The position numbers were made by a program, and so were the translations under genes. The notes under the pieces were generated by a model. That model was not told where the DNA came from, did not search any database, and was given only the letters and a program-made list of their open reading frames with translations. DNA of 43,614 nt, taken from positions 1 to 43,614 of the forward strand of contig NZ_JPMI01000175.1 in assembly GCF_000733295.1 (NCBI RefSeq), written 5' to 3'. This document shows, piece after piece, positions 1 to 7,570 of the stretch; position 1 is the first letter of the stretch; each line of letters starts with the position of its first letter. Source of the stretch: Archangium violaceum Cb vi76. Lineage in GTDB: Bacteria > Myxococcota > Myxococcia > Myxococcales > Myxococcaceae.

Positions 1-2
1 CT

Positions 3-254
3 GGCAAGATGAGCATCGAGAGGTTCTGCGTCAGGCTGCAGCAGGCCACCCACCAGGCGATTCACGGTGGTGGAAACTGGAAGCTGGGACGCGAATGGCC
101 CGGTGAATGGAACCGGATGACCATGGAGGCGCTGTTCGAGGCTGAGGCCGAAGCTGGCCGGATGTTGACGCGGAACACGATCCTGGAGATCGTCGCGGCG
201 CGTATGAGGTTCTACGACATCCCGATGAACTTCGTCCGCTGTCGAGGGAAGTGA
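3..254 (+). CDS. C-terminal end of a DUF2380/TIGR02269-like (Sit-type) polymorphic toxin, 5' partial
   Basis: The frame is open from the left edge of the window, so the ATG at 9 is probably internal and the gene begins upstream. The visible residues contain an H-x-x-IHGGG-x-W block followed by REWPGEWN and a conserved-looking tail ending NFVRCRGK. From memory, this matches the C-terminus of the Myxococcus lipoprotein family TIGR02269/DUF2380, which includes SitA-type toxins handed to neighbours by outer-membrane exchange. The paired histidines suggest a nuclease-like or metal-binding site, but that is inference. The stop is followed after only 3 bases by the start of the next gene, the usual toxin-immunity spacing. 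The lipoprotein signal and the body of the toxin lie outside the window. Confidence 0.6.
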   Translation, partial: GKMSIERFCVRLQQATHQAIHGGGNWKLGREWPGEWNRMTMEALFEAEAEAGRMLTRNTILEIVAARMRFYDIPMNFVRCRGK

Positions 255-257
255 GCG

Positions 258-728
258 ATGACCGACGGACGATCCTGGGAGGGTCACTGGAGGGTGCGCT
301 TGTACGAGCGGGTCCGCGAGCGGGGCTACGACTCGCTCACCGCCTTCGCCGAGGCACGCCCCACCGCTTCGCTGGTGGCGCTGGCCGAGGAACTGGGGCC
401 GGACGACATCGCGGGCGTGCAGGTGTTCGGCGGACTGCTGGCCGAAGCGGAGCGGCGCAAGCAGGTCACGCGCCTGGTGCGCGGCCTGCTCGTGCGCGAA
501 CTGGCTGAGGCACTCCCCAACGGCTGGCCGGCCGTGCTGGACGACGACAAGCGCCTCAAGGTTGCCGTCGCGCTCGGCACGTGGACCGCCTACACGCCAG
601 AAACGCATAAGGGGCGCGTCAAGCAGGCCCGGGCAGCGCTCCGCGCTGCGCCACCGCCGCCCGGCTGGCTCCCACGTGGCCCTGACGATGAGCTGCTGCT
701 GACGCTCCTGCCCGACGAAGAAGCCTGA
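258..728 (+). CDS. Probable immunity protein paired with the upstream toxin
   Basis: A soluble protein of 156 residues with no signal peptide and no membrane segment, rich in Arg, Ala and Leu and probably mostly helical. I recognise it as a myxobacterial protein of unassigned fold that recurs next to DUF2380 toxins and is sometimes labelled NUDIX hydrolase in databases, although no NUDIX box is visible. It starts 3 bases after the toxin stop, so the two are almost certainly translated together. The expected role is cytoplasmic neutralisation of the cognate toxin, but this rests on position rather than on motifs. The first ten codons recur about 490 bases downstream as a relic (see 750-779). 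Confidence 0.6.
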   Translation: MTDGRSWEGHWRVRLYERVRERGYDSLTAFAEARPTASLVALAEELGPDDIAGVQVFGGLLAEAERRKQVTRLVRGLLVRELAEALPNGWPAVLDDDKRLKVAVALGTWTAYTPETHKGRVKQARAALRAAPPPPGWLPRGPDDELLLTLLPDEEA

Positions 729-749
729 GCTTCACCCCCAGAGAGGACC

Positions 750-779
750 ATGACCGACGGACGTGCCTGGCAGGGCAAC
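750..779 (+). pseudogene. Relic 5' end of a second immunity gene
   Basis: The 30 bases from 750 match 25 of 30 bases at the start of the immunity gene at 258. They encode MTDGRAWQGN against MTDGRSWEGH, and AGAGAGGACC upstream offers a plausible ribosome-binding site. After about ten codons the resemblance ends and the frame reads as unrelated Arg/Pro-rich sequence. This is best explained as the truncated start of a duplicated immunity gene. No gene is evident between here and 886. Confidence 0.5.
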
Positions 780-885
780 GCCCGCGCAGGGCGGCTCGCT
801 CAGTGCCAGCGATGGACGGCGAGCGCCGGCAGCGTCCGGCCCGGAATGACGGCGCCGTCCTTGGAACCGTGCGTGCGCACGAGAC

Positions 886-1248
886 TCACGACGGCACGGC
901 GTTGTACCCGGCATCCCCGTAGGGGCGCAGCCGATCCAACCAGAGGGACAGCAACACCTGCAAATCCTCCTTGGGGTCCGTGCCCGGCTCCTTCGGAGGA
1001 GGCAGGACGTCGAGCACCTCGAAGGAGAAGCTGTCGGCGCCGTACCGGTCCCAGTCCTCCTGCAGCGCGGGGTACGTGCGGTGGATGCGGGTGGTCAGCT
1101 CGAAGCGGGTGCGATTGAGCATCCCATCGAGGTTGAGGCTCGAGCCCATCAGCACCTTGCCATTGGCGCGGTTGCGCACCACGAACACTCCCATGGGAGG
1201 AGGGTTCTCCTTGTAGGCCTGCTTCAACTCCGAGCGGCGCGAGGACAT
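886..1248 (-). CDS. GIY-YIG nuclease-like domain protein (degenerate active site)
   Basis: A protein of 120 residues. Residues 19-36 (MGVFVVRNRANGKVLMGS) align with the first strand pair of the GIY-YIG fold, where GIY is read as GVF and YIG as LMG. This is followed by LNLDGMLNR-like and SFSFEVLD blocks, where the conserved Arg and metal-binding Glu of the family normally lie. Both signature tyrosines are missing, so nuclease activity is doubtful. A small stand-alone form of this kind is common in myxobacteria and Firmicutes. AGGAGA lies about 10 bases before the ATG at 1248. It is the second gene of a pair with the gene at 1294-1860, 45 bases upstream on the same strand. Confidence 0.65.
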   Translation of the reverse strand: MSSRRSELKQAYKENPPPMGVFVVRNRANGKVLMGSSLNLDGMLNRTRFELTTRIHRTYPALQEDWDRYGADSFSFEVLDVLPPPKEPGTDPKEDLQVLLSLWLDRLRPYGDAGYNAVPS

Positions 1249-1293
1249 GTGTGTCGTCTCCTGGTCGTGAAACGTGAAGGAAGAGCGAGCGCG

Positions 1294-1860
1294 TCAGCCC
1301 GTGTAGCCGAGCGCGATGAGCTTCCGCTCGAGCCGATCCCGTGCGGCCGGGTCGATCGGCTCCACCCAGTCGAAGCCCATCCGCGCCCAGTCGGAATCGG
1401 ACGGGTCCACCCCGAGCGCGGCGAGGAAGCCCGCGTCGGTGATGAAGAACTGCTCGCGGAAGGGGAACAGGTAGCCCCCTCTCTCCCGGAGCGAGGCGAG
1501 CGCTTCCTCGTACGAGGCGAACCAGCGGTTGAGGAAGGCGCCCCGGTTCCTCGCGAAGAAGGCCTCCGTGTCGAGCCTCGGAGGTGCCTCCTCGCCCCGT
1601 GCCTGCTTGAGCTCCGCCCAGGAGCCATGGCCCTGCTCGTGGGCGATGACGGCCAGCGCGTGCTTGCGTTGCACCGAGTCCCGGCGGGCGAGCAGCTCGC
1701 CGGGAGACAGACGCGAGAAGGCGGGCAGGGCACGCAGCCGCTCGGCGGCCCTCGTGGCGCGTGCCGGCTCGGAGGACTCCAGGTCCTTGAGCAGGAGGGA
1801 TGCCCGGACCTTGCACTCGCGGAGGTGGGGAGGCGTCACAGCGCGGGGCTCGGTTCCCAT
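1294..1860 (-). CDS. Conserved hypothetical protein
   Basis: A soluble protein of 188 residues; GAGGGA precedes the ATG at 1860. The N-terminal half (SLLLKDLESSEPARATRAAE, then LSPGELLARRDSVQRKHALAV and HGSWAELKQ) resembles the short helical lead segment found before ankyrin or glyoxalase domains in many soil bacteria, where IAxExGxxSWxxLK is typical. The C-terminal half has aromatic-rich patches (RWFASYEEALASL, YLFPFREQFFI) with no family I can name. It is transcribed ahead of the GIY-YIG-like gene. Function unknown. Confidence 0.55.
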   Translation of the reverse strand: MGTEPRAVTPPHLRECKVRASLLLKDLESSEPARATRAAERLRALPAFSRLSPGELLARRDSVQRKHALAVIAHEQGHGSWAELKQARGEEAPPRLDTEAFFARNRGAFLNRWFASYEEALASLRERGGYLFPFREQFFITDAGFLAALGVDPSDSDWARMGFDWVEPIDPAARDRLERKLIALGYTG

Positions 1861-2065
1861 GACAAATCCCTCATCGGCGGCCGCTCCCCGTTCATGGGCC
1901 GTGGAAGGAACTCATCGAGAACATGTCGAACCGCGGGGACAAACGAGGGTGACGTCGTCTTTTCGGGCAGGCGCCCCTCGGCACCTGAAGCAAGAAATAA
2001 ACGCCTGGAGGCCCGCTGGCAAGGTCCTGTCGACAGACCTGCCTTCAACTGCTAGCCGGGGCCGC

Positions 2066-3484
2066 ATGCGCTCGAGCTCCCAGGCCCTCCTCTTCCTGCC
2101 CGCCCTCATGCTCTCCACGGGCTGCGTGACCTCCCAGGCCGCCCGCTCCACCGACACCTATGTCCAGGCCGTCCTGGAGAAGAACCATGTCCCCGGCGCG
2201 GCCGTGGCCGTCGTCCGCGACGGACACCTCGAGCAGCTCTCCACGTACGGCCTCGCGGACCTGGAAGACGGGGCGAGGAGTGAACCGGACACCGCGTTCC
2301 AGATCGCCTCCGCCACGAAGGTCTTCACCGGCACGCTGGTGATGCTGCTGGTGCAGGAGGGGAAGCTCGGCCTGGACGAGCCGCTCTCGAAGTACCTGCC
2401 CGACGCACCCGAGACGTGGAAGGACATCACCGTGCGGCACCTCGCCGCCCACACGTCGGGCGTGACCTCGGGCCTGAAGGAAGGCTCCGAGGAGCAGACG
2501 AACAGCAACGCCTCGGTCGCCGAGCGGTACGAAGCCGCCCGGAAGGGGCCCCTCGAGTACACGCCCGGTGAGCGCAGCGCGTATGGCCTCACGGACTTCG
2601 TCGTGCTCACCCATGTCCTGGAGAAGGTGACGGGCCAGGGCTTCGAGGAGCTGCTGCGCAGCCGCCTCTTCGAGCCGCTCGGCTTCACGTGCACGCGCTA
2701 CGAGCACGCGCGGCAGCAGGGGGCGGTCCGCATCGCCGATGTCATCCCGCGCCGGGCCACCACCTACCGTTACGTGGACGGAACGCATCGTCGCGCCTGG
2801 TTCCTCTACCCGCCCCACACCTATTCCGCGGGCGGAGTGTTCTCCTGTGTGAAGGATCTCACCCGCTGGGCAGTGGCCATGGATCAAGGCACGCTGCTGA
2901 GCCCCGAGTCGCAGCACGAGGCCGCCACGGCCTTCAAGCTGAACGACGGCGGCGAGGGCGGCTTCGGCGTGGCCTTCACCCACGGCACGCTGCGGGGATT
3001 GAAGATGTTCGGGCATTCCGGGGGCGGTGCGTTGGGAGACGTGCTGCGCGTTCCGGAGAAGAAGCTGACGGTCATCGTCCTGACGAACGCGATGGGATTG
3101 CTGCCCATGCTGGCGCCCGTCGTCGCGAGCCACTACCTGCCGCCGCTGCCGGAGCTGGACGCACCGGGCATCCCGGACGCGGAGCCGGCCCTGACGGCGG
3201 TGCACCGCGGCGCCATGGAAGGCCTGTTCAACGGCACGCTCGACGCCGCCGCCTTCGCGCCGAGCGCCCAGCAGGAGCTGCTGCCCATCCTCCAGGGCTT
3301 CGGAAGCCCGGGCAACGCGCTCCTGCCGCCGCTGCGCCGATTGACGCTGCTCGAGGACCAGAAGGACGGCGACGAGCGCAAGCGCGTCTATCGCGCGGTG
3401 TACGGCACGGATGTCTCGCTGAAGTGGACCTTCCGCCTGGAGCCGGCGGGGAAGATTCTCGACCTGGAGTACGCGTGGGAATGA
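2066..3484 (+). CDS. Serine hydrolase, beta-lactamase/class C penicillin-binding-protein family, lipoprotein
   Basis: A protein of 472 residues with a lipoprotein signal ending LSTGC (Cys20). The SxxK catalytic motif is SATK (Ser82, Lys85). A Tyr-containing second motif (AYGLTDF, near residue 173) and a third motif, HSGGG near residue 317, follow in the usual order. This is the fold of esterases and D-aminopeptidases related to AmpC; the true substrate cannot be read from the sequence. The frame stays open upstream to 1529, but the ATG at 2066 is chosen because the signal peptide begins there. The lipid anchor places it in the cell envelope. It converges with the FMN reductase gene, leaving 12 bases between stops. 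Confidence 0.85.
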   Translation: MRSSSQALLFLPALMLSTGCVTSQAARSTDTYVQAVLEKNHVPGAAVAVVRDGHLEQLSTYGLADLEDGARSEPDTAFQIASATKVFTGTLVMLLVQEGKLGLDEPLSKYLPDAPETWKDITVRHLAAHTSGVTSGLKEGSEEQTNSNASVAERYEAARKGPLEYTPGERSAYGLTDFVVLTHVLEKVTGQGFEELLRSRLFEPLGFTCTRYEHARQQGAVRIADVIPRRATTYRYVDGTHRRAWFLYPPHTYSAGGVFSCVKDLTRWAVAMDQGTLLSPESQHEAATAFKLNDGGEGGFGVAFTHGTLRGLKMFGHSGGGALGDVLRVPEKKLTVIVLTNAMGLLPMLAPVVASHYLPPLPELDAPGIPDAEPALTAVHRGAMEGLFNGTLDAAAFAPSAQQELLPILQGFGSPGNALLPPLRRLTLLEDQKDGDERKRVYRAVYGTDVSLKWTFRLEPAGKILDLEYAWE

Positions 3485-3496
3485 CGGACGGCCGCG

Positions 3497-4057
3497 TCAC
3501 TTCCCGCGCAACGGCTTCAACGCCCCACCCCAGGCGATGACCTGGTCGAGCATGGCCTGGACGGACTTCTCGTGGTGGGGCGCGGGCGTGAAGGTGGTGT
3601 AGTTCTCGAAGTCGGTGCGCAGCGAGAGCATGACCTGGGCGCGCACGTCGGCGACCTGTAGCTCGCCCATGACCAGGCGCAGCTGCTCCACGGCGCGCGT
3701 GCCCCCGGCGCTGCCGTAGCTGACGAAGCCGGCCGCCTTGTTGTTCCACTCGCGGTACAGGAAGTCGATGGCGTTCTTGAGCGCGCCGGACGTGCCGTGG
3801 TTGTACTCGGGGGTCACGAAGACGTAGGCGTCGAAGGAGTCGATCTTCGCGGCCCACGCCAGGGTGTGCGACTTCGAGTACTGCCCCAGGGAGGGCGGTA
3901 CCGGCTCGTCGAGCAGCGGCAGGTGGAAGTCCTGGATGTCCACGAGCTCGAAGCCGGCGTCGGTGCGCTTCCGCGCGAGCTCGAGGACCCAGCGGGCCAC
4001 GGCCTCGGCCTTGCGGCCCGGCCGCGTGCTTCCAACGATGATGGCCACCTTGAGCAT
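3497..4057 (-). CDS. NAD(P)H-dependent FMN reductase (flavodoxin-like fold)
   Basis: A protein of 186 residues, the usual length of the FMN_red family. The phosphate-binding loop is GSTRPGR (residues 9-15), and the flavin-side motif PEYNHGTSGALKNAID begins at residue 83. Members reduce FMN, quinones, azo dyes or chromate with NAD(P)H, so the physiological substrate is uncertain. AGGAGG precedes the ATG. It is transcribed divergently from the alpha/beta hydrolase at 4251 across 193 bases that contain a nested inverted repeat (4155-4183). Confidence 0.88.
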   Translation of the reverse strand: MLKVAIIVGSTRPGRKAEAVARWVLELARKRTDAGFELVDIQDFHLPLLDEPVPPSLGQYSKSHTLAWAAKIDSFDAYVFVTPEYNHGTSGALKNAIDFLYREWNNKAAGFVSYGSAGGTRAVEQLRLVMGELQVADVRAQVMLSLRTDFENYTTFTPAPHHEKSVQAMLDQVIAWGGALKPLRGK

Positions 4058-4250
4058 GGTTCGCTGTCCTCCTGGAGAAGGTTGGGTTCAGCGCGTCCCC
4101 GGGTGCATACACCGCCGCGGGAGACGGGACGAAATCCACCCGGTGACGGGACCGATGAGTTTGTGTGCTTGCGCACGTCTCATGCTCGAAACCGCCGATG
4201 GACCACCTTTTCGGAGGAGCATCGGCCCTTTCGCACGGAGGCAGTGCTCC

Positions 4251-5195
4251 ATGAATCGACCCATCCTGAAATCATTCGCTCTGCTGCTGACGCTGCTCGG
4301 AGCCGCCGCGACGGGCTCCCCCGCCTGGGCGGCGGAAGAAGCCAAGGGCGCCGCGGGCCCCCTTCCCACCCGGAGCGGACATCTGCCCATCCATGGCCTC
4401 CAGCTCTACTACGAGGTCCATGGAGAGCTCGGGAAGGGGAAGACCCCGCCCCTCCTGCTGATCCCCGGGGCCTTCGGCTCGACCGAGGCCATGAAGCCCC
4501 TGGTGGCGGAGTTCGTGAAGAAACGGCCAGTCATCGTGTTCGACCAGCAGGGCCACGGCCGCACGGCGGACACCTCCCGGAAGATGTCCTACGAACAGTT
4601 CGGAGACGACGCGGCGGCCCTCTTGCGTGCGCTCAAGGTCGAACGGGCGGACGTGCTGGGCTACTCCCAGGGCGGCGGCGCCGCGCTTCAGCTCGCCATC
4701 CGCCACCCGAAGCTCGTCAACAAGCTCGTCTCGCTCGCCGCCACGTACCGCAAGGAGGGGTGGTACCCCTCGGTGTTCAAGGCAATCGAGAGCCTCGACG
4801 CGAAGATGTTCGCTGGTTCCCCCATCGAGGCGGCGTTCAAGAAGATGAATCCCGACCCGAAGGCCTTCGAGGCCTACATCGAGAAGATGAAGACCTTGAA
4901 CATCAATGACCAGAACATCAGCGACGCCCAGATGCGTGCGATTCCCGCCAGGACGATGGTCATCATCGGCGACGCCGACGGAGTGAAGCCCGAGCACGCG
5001 GTGGCGATGTTCAAGCTGCGCGGCGGAGGCAGTGAGGAGGCCGCCGCGTCGGGCCAGCTGACGACGCTCCCCAACGCGCGCCTCGCCATCCTCCCCGCGA
5101 CGTCTCACCTCGCGGTGGCCGCGGACCCCACGCTCCTGTCCTCCCTCGTCACGCCGTTTCTCGACGACGTACCGCCCCTCCAGCCGGCCTGGTAG
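4251..5195 (+). CDS. Exported alpha/beta hydrolase
   Basis: A protein of 314 residues with a cleavable signal peptide (hydrophobic residues 8-21, cleavage near AWA-AE at 27-28). The oxyanion-hole region is LLLIPGAFGS (69-78). The nucleophile elbow is GYSQGG with Ser139, and the likely acid and base are Asp near 240 (IIGDADGVKPEHA) and His near 284 (TSHLAV). This is the catalytic triad of the alpha/beta hydrolase fold. The substrate is unknown and the protein should be periplasmic or secreted. The start at 4251 is supported by GGAGG about 10 bases upstream and by the signal peptide; the frame is open further upstream but without signal-like sequence. Confidence 0.88.
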   Translation: MNRPILKSFALLLTLLGAAATGSPAWAAEEAKGAAGPLPTRSGHLPIHGLQLYYEVHGELGKGKTPPLLLIPGAFGSTEAMKPLVAEFVKKRPVIVFDQQGHGRTADTSRKMSYEQFGDDAAALLRALKVERADVLGYSQGGGAALQLAIRHPKLVNKLVSLAATYRKEGWYPSVFKAIESLDAKMFAGSPIEAAFKKMNPDPKAFEAYIEKMKTLNINDQNISDAQMRAIPARTMVIIGDADGVKPEHAVAMFKLRGGGSEEAAASGQLTTLPNARLAILPATSHLAVAADPTLLSSLVTPFLDDVPPLQPAW

Positions 5196-5313
5196 CCTGT
5201 CTGACAATCATTGATTGGCGCCACGGGAAGGCCTGAGTCCCTCGCGCCCTCCCCGGCCCGGGGGAGTGTCCGTACCGTGGACGCAAGCCCTGCCCTCGAG
5301 TTCAGCCCGCCTC

Positions 5314-5374
5314 CCGGGCGCGCTCTTCACGAACTTGTCCGACTGTTGGACAACTTTGGCGAGACCGTGCCCGG
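5314..5374. repeat. 61-bp palindromic repeat, copy A
   Basis: Two imperfect 27-base arms flank a 7-base centre (GACTGTT). The inner stem is TTGTCC/GGACAA and the ends are CCGGG...CCCGG. The copy lies in the gap between the convergent hydrolase and LysR genes, 118 bases after the hydrolase stop. Three more copies with the same 27-7-27 geometry occur at 23076, 37643 and 38721. Confidence 0.8.
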
Positions 5375-5418
5375 AGGGCTCCCTCTTGCTCTCGAGCTGA
5401 GGGCAGACCCTCGCGGCG

Positions 5419-6306
5419 TCAACGCACGCCCAGCATGACGGAGCGGGACTCCTCGAAGCACTCGGCGAGGAAGCCCATCAACGCGCGCACCCGTGGCACC
5501 TTCCGGGCCTCACGCGAGGCCACCAACCACACGTCCTCCAGGGGCAGTTCCACCTCTGGGAGCACGGGCCTCAACTCCGGATGGAGGCTGGCCAGCGCGC
5601 ACGGCAGCGCCGCCACACCCTGGTGGGCCGCCACCGCGCCCGCGACGGCCATGGCCGCGTTGCTGCGAAAGACGAAGCGTCCCGCGCCCCACTCCTCCAG
5701 CGCGCGGAACTGCGGCATGCGCGAGAGCATCGCGTCGAAGCCCACCAGCGCATGTCCCGCCAGGTCCCCCGCCGAGCGCAGGGGCACGGCACGCTCCAGG
5801 TAGCGGGCGCTGGCGTAGAGCCTCCAGGCGAGCTGCCCCACCTTGCGCGCCACCAGCGAGTCCCCCTTGGGACGCACCGTCCGCACGCCCAGGTCCGCCT
5901 CCTGGCGCGCCAGGTCCAACACCCGCGCCTCGGAGGACAGCTCCACGCGCACCCCCGGGTGCCGCTCCCGGAAGCGCGCCAGCCAGGGATTGAGGAACGC
6001 GACGAAACCGTCCCCCGCCGTCACACGCACCGGGCCCTCGAGCTCCCCCTCCTCCCGCTTCAGCCCACGCTCGGCGCTGTGGAGCTGGGACTCGATGGCC
6101 GCGGCGGTGCGCACCAACGCACGGCCCTCGGGCGTCAGCCGGACTCCCTCGGGAACCCGGGCGAGCAGCCGCGTGCCCAGGCGCCGCTCCAGCGCCGTCA
6201 TCCTCCGGCCCACCGTGGACGTGACGACGCCCAGCGCCCGCGCCGCCGCGGACAGCGAGCCGGAGCGCTCCACGGTGAGCAGATAGCGGAGGTCATCCCA
6301 GTTCAT
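5419..6306 (-). CDS. LysR-family transcriptional regulator
   Basis: A protein of 295 residues, the normal family length. The N-terminal winged helix-turn-helix (residues 1-60) reads MNWDDLRYLLTVERSGSLSA with ALGVVTSTVGRRM as recognition region, followed by a LysR substrate-binding domain. It resembles the subgroup whose helix-turn-helix begins with MNWDDL and that often controls a neighbouring oxidoreductase. AAGGGG precedes the ATG at 6306; the frame is open further upstream but lacks features. It is divergent from the epimerase gene at 6434, with two TGCAT-type inverted repeats between them. The simplest reading is that it controls itself and the epimerase. Confidence 0.9.
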   Translation of the reverse strand: MNWDDLRYLLTVERSGSLSAAARALGVVTSTVGRRMTALERRLGTRLLARVPEGVRLTPEGRALVRTAAAIESQLHSAERGLKREEGELEGPVRVTAGDGFVAFLNPWLARFRERHPGVRVELSSEARVLDLARQEADLGVRTVRPKGDSLVARKVGQLAWRLYASARYLERAVPLRSAGDLAGHALVGFDAMLSRMPQFRALEEWGAGRFVFRSNAAMAVAGAVAAHQGVAALPCALASLHPELRPVLPEVELPLEDVWLVASREARKVPRVRALMGFLAECFEESRSVMLGVR

Positions 6307-6316
6307 TCGAGGCCCC

Positions 6317-6373
6317 TTGCATGGATGCAACACCACTTTGCCCGGGTGGCGTCTGATGCAACAGGGGGTGCAT
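6317..6373. promoter_or_regulatory. Putative LysR operator pair in the divergent promoter
   Basis: Two inverted repeats share the half-site TGCAT/ATGCA. TTGCAT-GG-ATGCAA lies at 6317-6330 and ATGCA-ACAGGGGG-TGCAT at 6356-6373. They lie between the LysR start (6306) and the epimerase start (6434). The first overlaps the LysR translation-initiation region, which would fit autoregulation. Confidence 0.5.
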
Positions 6374-6433
6374 ACCCGGAGAGTCAACGCGGGCGGCCCC
6401 CTCCGGCTTCCCGCATGCTCGGAGGTACCTCTC

Positions 6434-7510
6434 ATGAAGACCGCATTCGTCACCGGCTCCACCGGACTGCTCGGCAACAACCTCGTCCGCCTGCTCACGT
6501 CCCGCGGCGTGCGCGTGAAGGCCCTGGTCCGCTCACCCGAGCGGGCCCGGAAGCTGCTGGCCGGTGTGTCCGTGGAGCTCGTCCAGGGCGACCTGGAGAA
6601 CGTGGCGTCCTTCGCTCCCGCCCTGCGCGACGCCGATGTGCTCTTCCACTCCGCCGCCTATTTCCGGGACAGCTACAAGGGCGGCAGCCACGCCTCGGGG
6701 CTCCTGCGCATCAACGTGGAGGGCACGCGCGACCTGCTGGAAGCGGCGTACCAGCAGGGCGTGCGGCGGGTGGTCCACACCAGCTCCATCGCCGTGCTGG
6801 CTCCCCGCCCCGGCCACCCGCTCACCGATGAGACCATGCGGCGTGACGCGGAGGGCGAGCCGGACGCCTACTACCGCTCGAAGATCCTCGCGGACCGCGA
6901 GGTGGACGCCGCCCTGGCGCGCCACCCGGACCTGCATGCCTCGCTGGTGCTCCCGGGCTTCATGAATGGGCCGGGAGACTCGGGCCCCACGACGGCGGGA
7001 CAGCTCGTCCTGGACTTCCTGCACGGCCGGCTGCCCGGTGTCATCGACACACGCTTCGCCTACGTGGACGCGCGGGACGTGGCCGCCACGCTGGTGGCCG
7101 CCGCCGACAAGGGCCTGCGCGGCGAGCGCTACCTGGCCGCGGGAAGGGACCTGCACGTGGGCGAGGCCCTCGCGGTGCTCTCGTCGGTGACGGGCCTGCC
7201 CGCACCGAAGCGGCGGGTACCGGACGCGCTGCTGGGAACGCTCGCGCTGCTGAACGAGGCCTGGGCCCGGCTCTCCCGGCGCCCCGTGCTGGTGAGCTGG
7301 CAGGGCTTCCGCACCCTGCGCCGCGAGCGCACGAACACCGCCTTCGACTCGTCCAAGGCCGAGCGGATGCTGGGCCTCCGCTTCCGGCCCTTCGAGGAGA
7401 CCTTCCGGGATGCGGTGGAATGGTTCGCCACGCACGGGTACGTGGACCGGGCGCGCCTTCCTCGGACCGGGGGGACCCTGTCCGCCCCGCCCATGCCCCG
7501 GGTGTCTTGA
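6434..7510 (+). CDS. NAD-dependent epimerase/dehydratase (extended SDR)
   Basis: A protein of 358 residues. The Rossmann glycine motif is TGSTGLLG (7-14), the TSS catalytic serine region is at 116-118, and YxxxK is YYRSK (Tyr146, Lys150). The length and the VHTSSIAVL and DARDVA blocks fit the extended SDR family related to dihydroflavonol reductases and 3-beta-hydroxysteroid dehydrogenases. The substrate cannot be assigned. GGAGG lies 9 bases before the ATG at 6434. It is divergent from a LysR regulator that is its likely controller. Confidence 0.88.
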   Translation: MKTAFVTGSTGLLGNNLVRLLTSRGVRVKALVRSPERARKLLAGVSVELVQGDLENVASFAPALRDADVLFHSAAYFRDSYKGGSHASGLLRINVEGTRDLLEAAYQQGVRRVVHTSSIAVLAPRPGHPLTDETMRRDAEGEPDAYYRSKILADREVDAALARHPDLHASLVLPGFMNGPGDSGPTTAGQLVLDFLHGRLPGVIDTRFAYVDARDVAATLVAAADKGLRGERYLAAGRDLHVGEALAVLSSVTGLPAPKRRVPDALLGTLALLNEAWARLSRRPVLVSWQGFRTLRRERTNTAFDSSKAERMLGLRFRPFEETFRDAVEWFATHGYVDRARLPRTGGTLSAPPMPRVS

Positions 7511-7570
7511 GAGGACACCTGGATCTCCTGAGCCCACCGAAGCCGCCACTGGATATGCTGTGAGCCACTC

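Noticed and set aside
1529-2065. N-terminal extension of the serine hydrolase
   Set aside because: Overlaps the minus-strand gene at 1294-1860 and lacks signal-like sequence; a lipoprotein signal begins at 2066.
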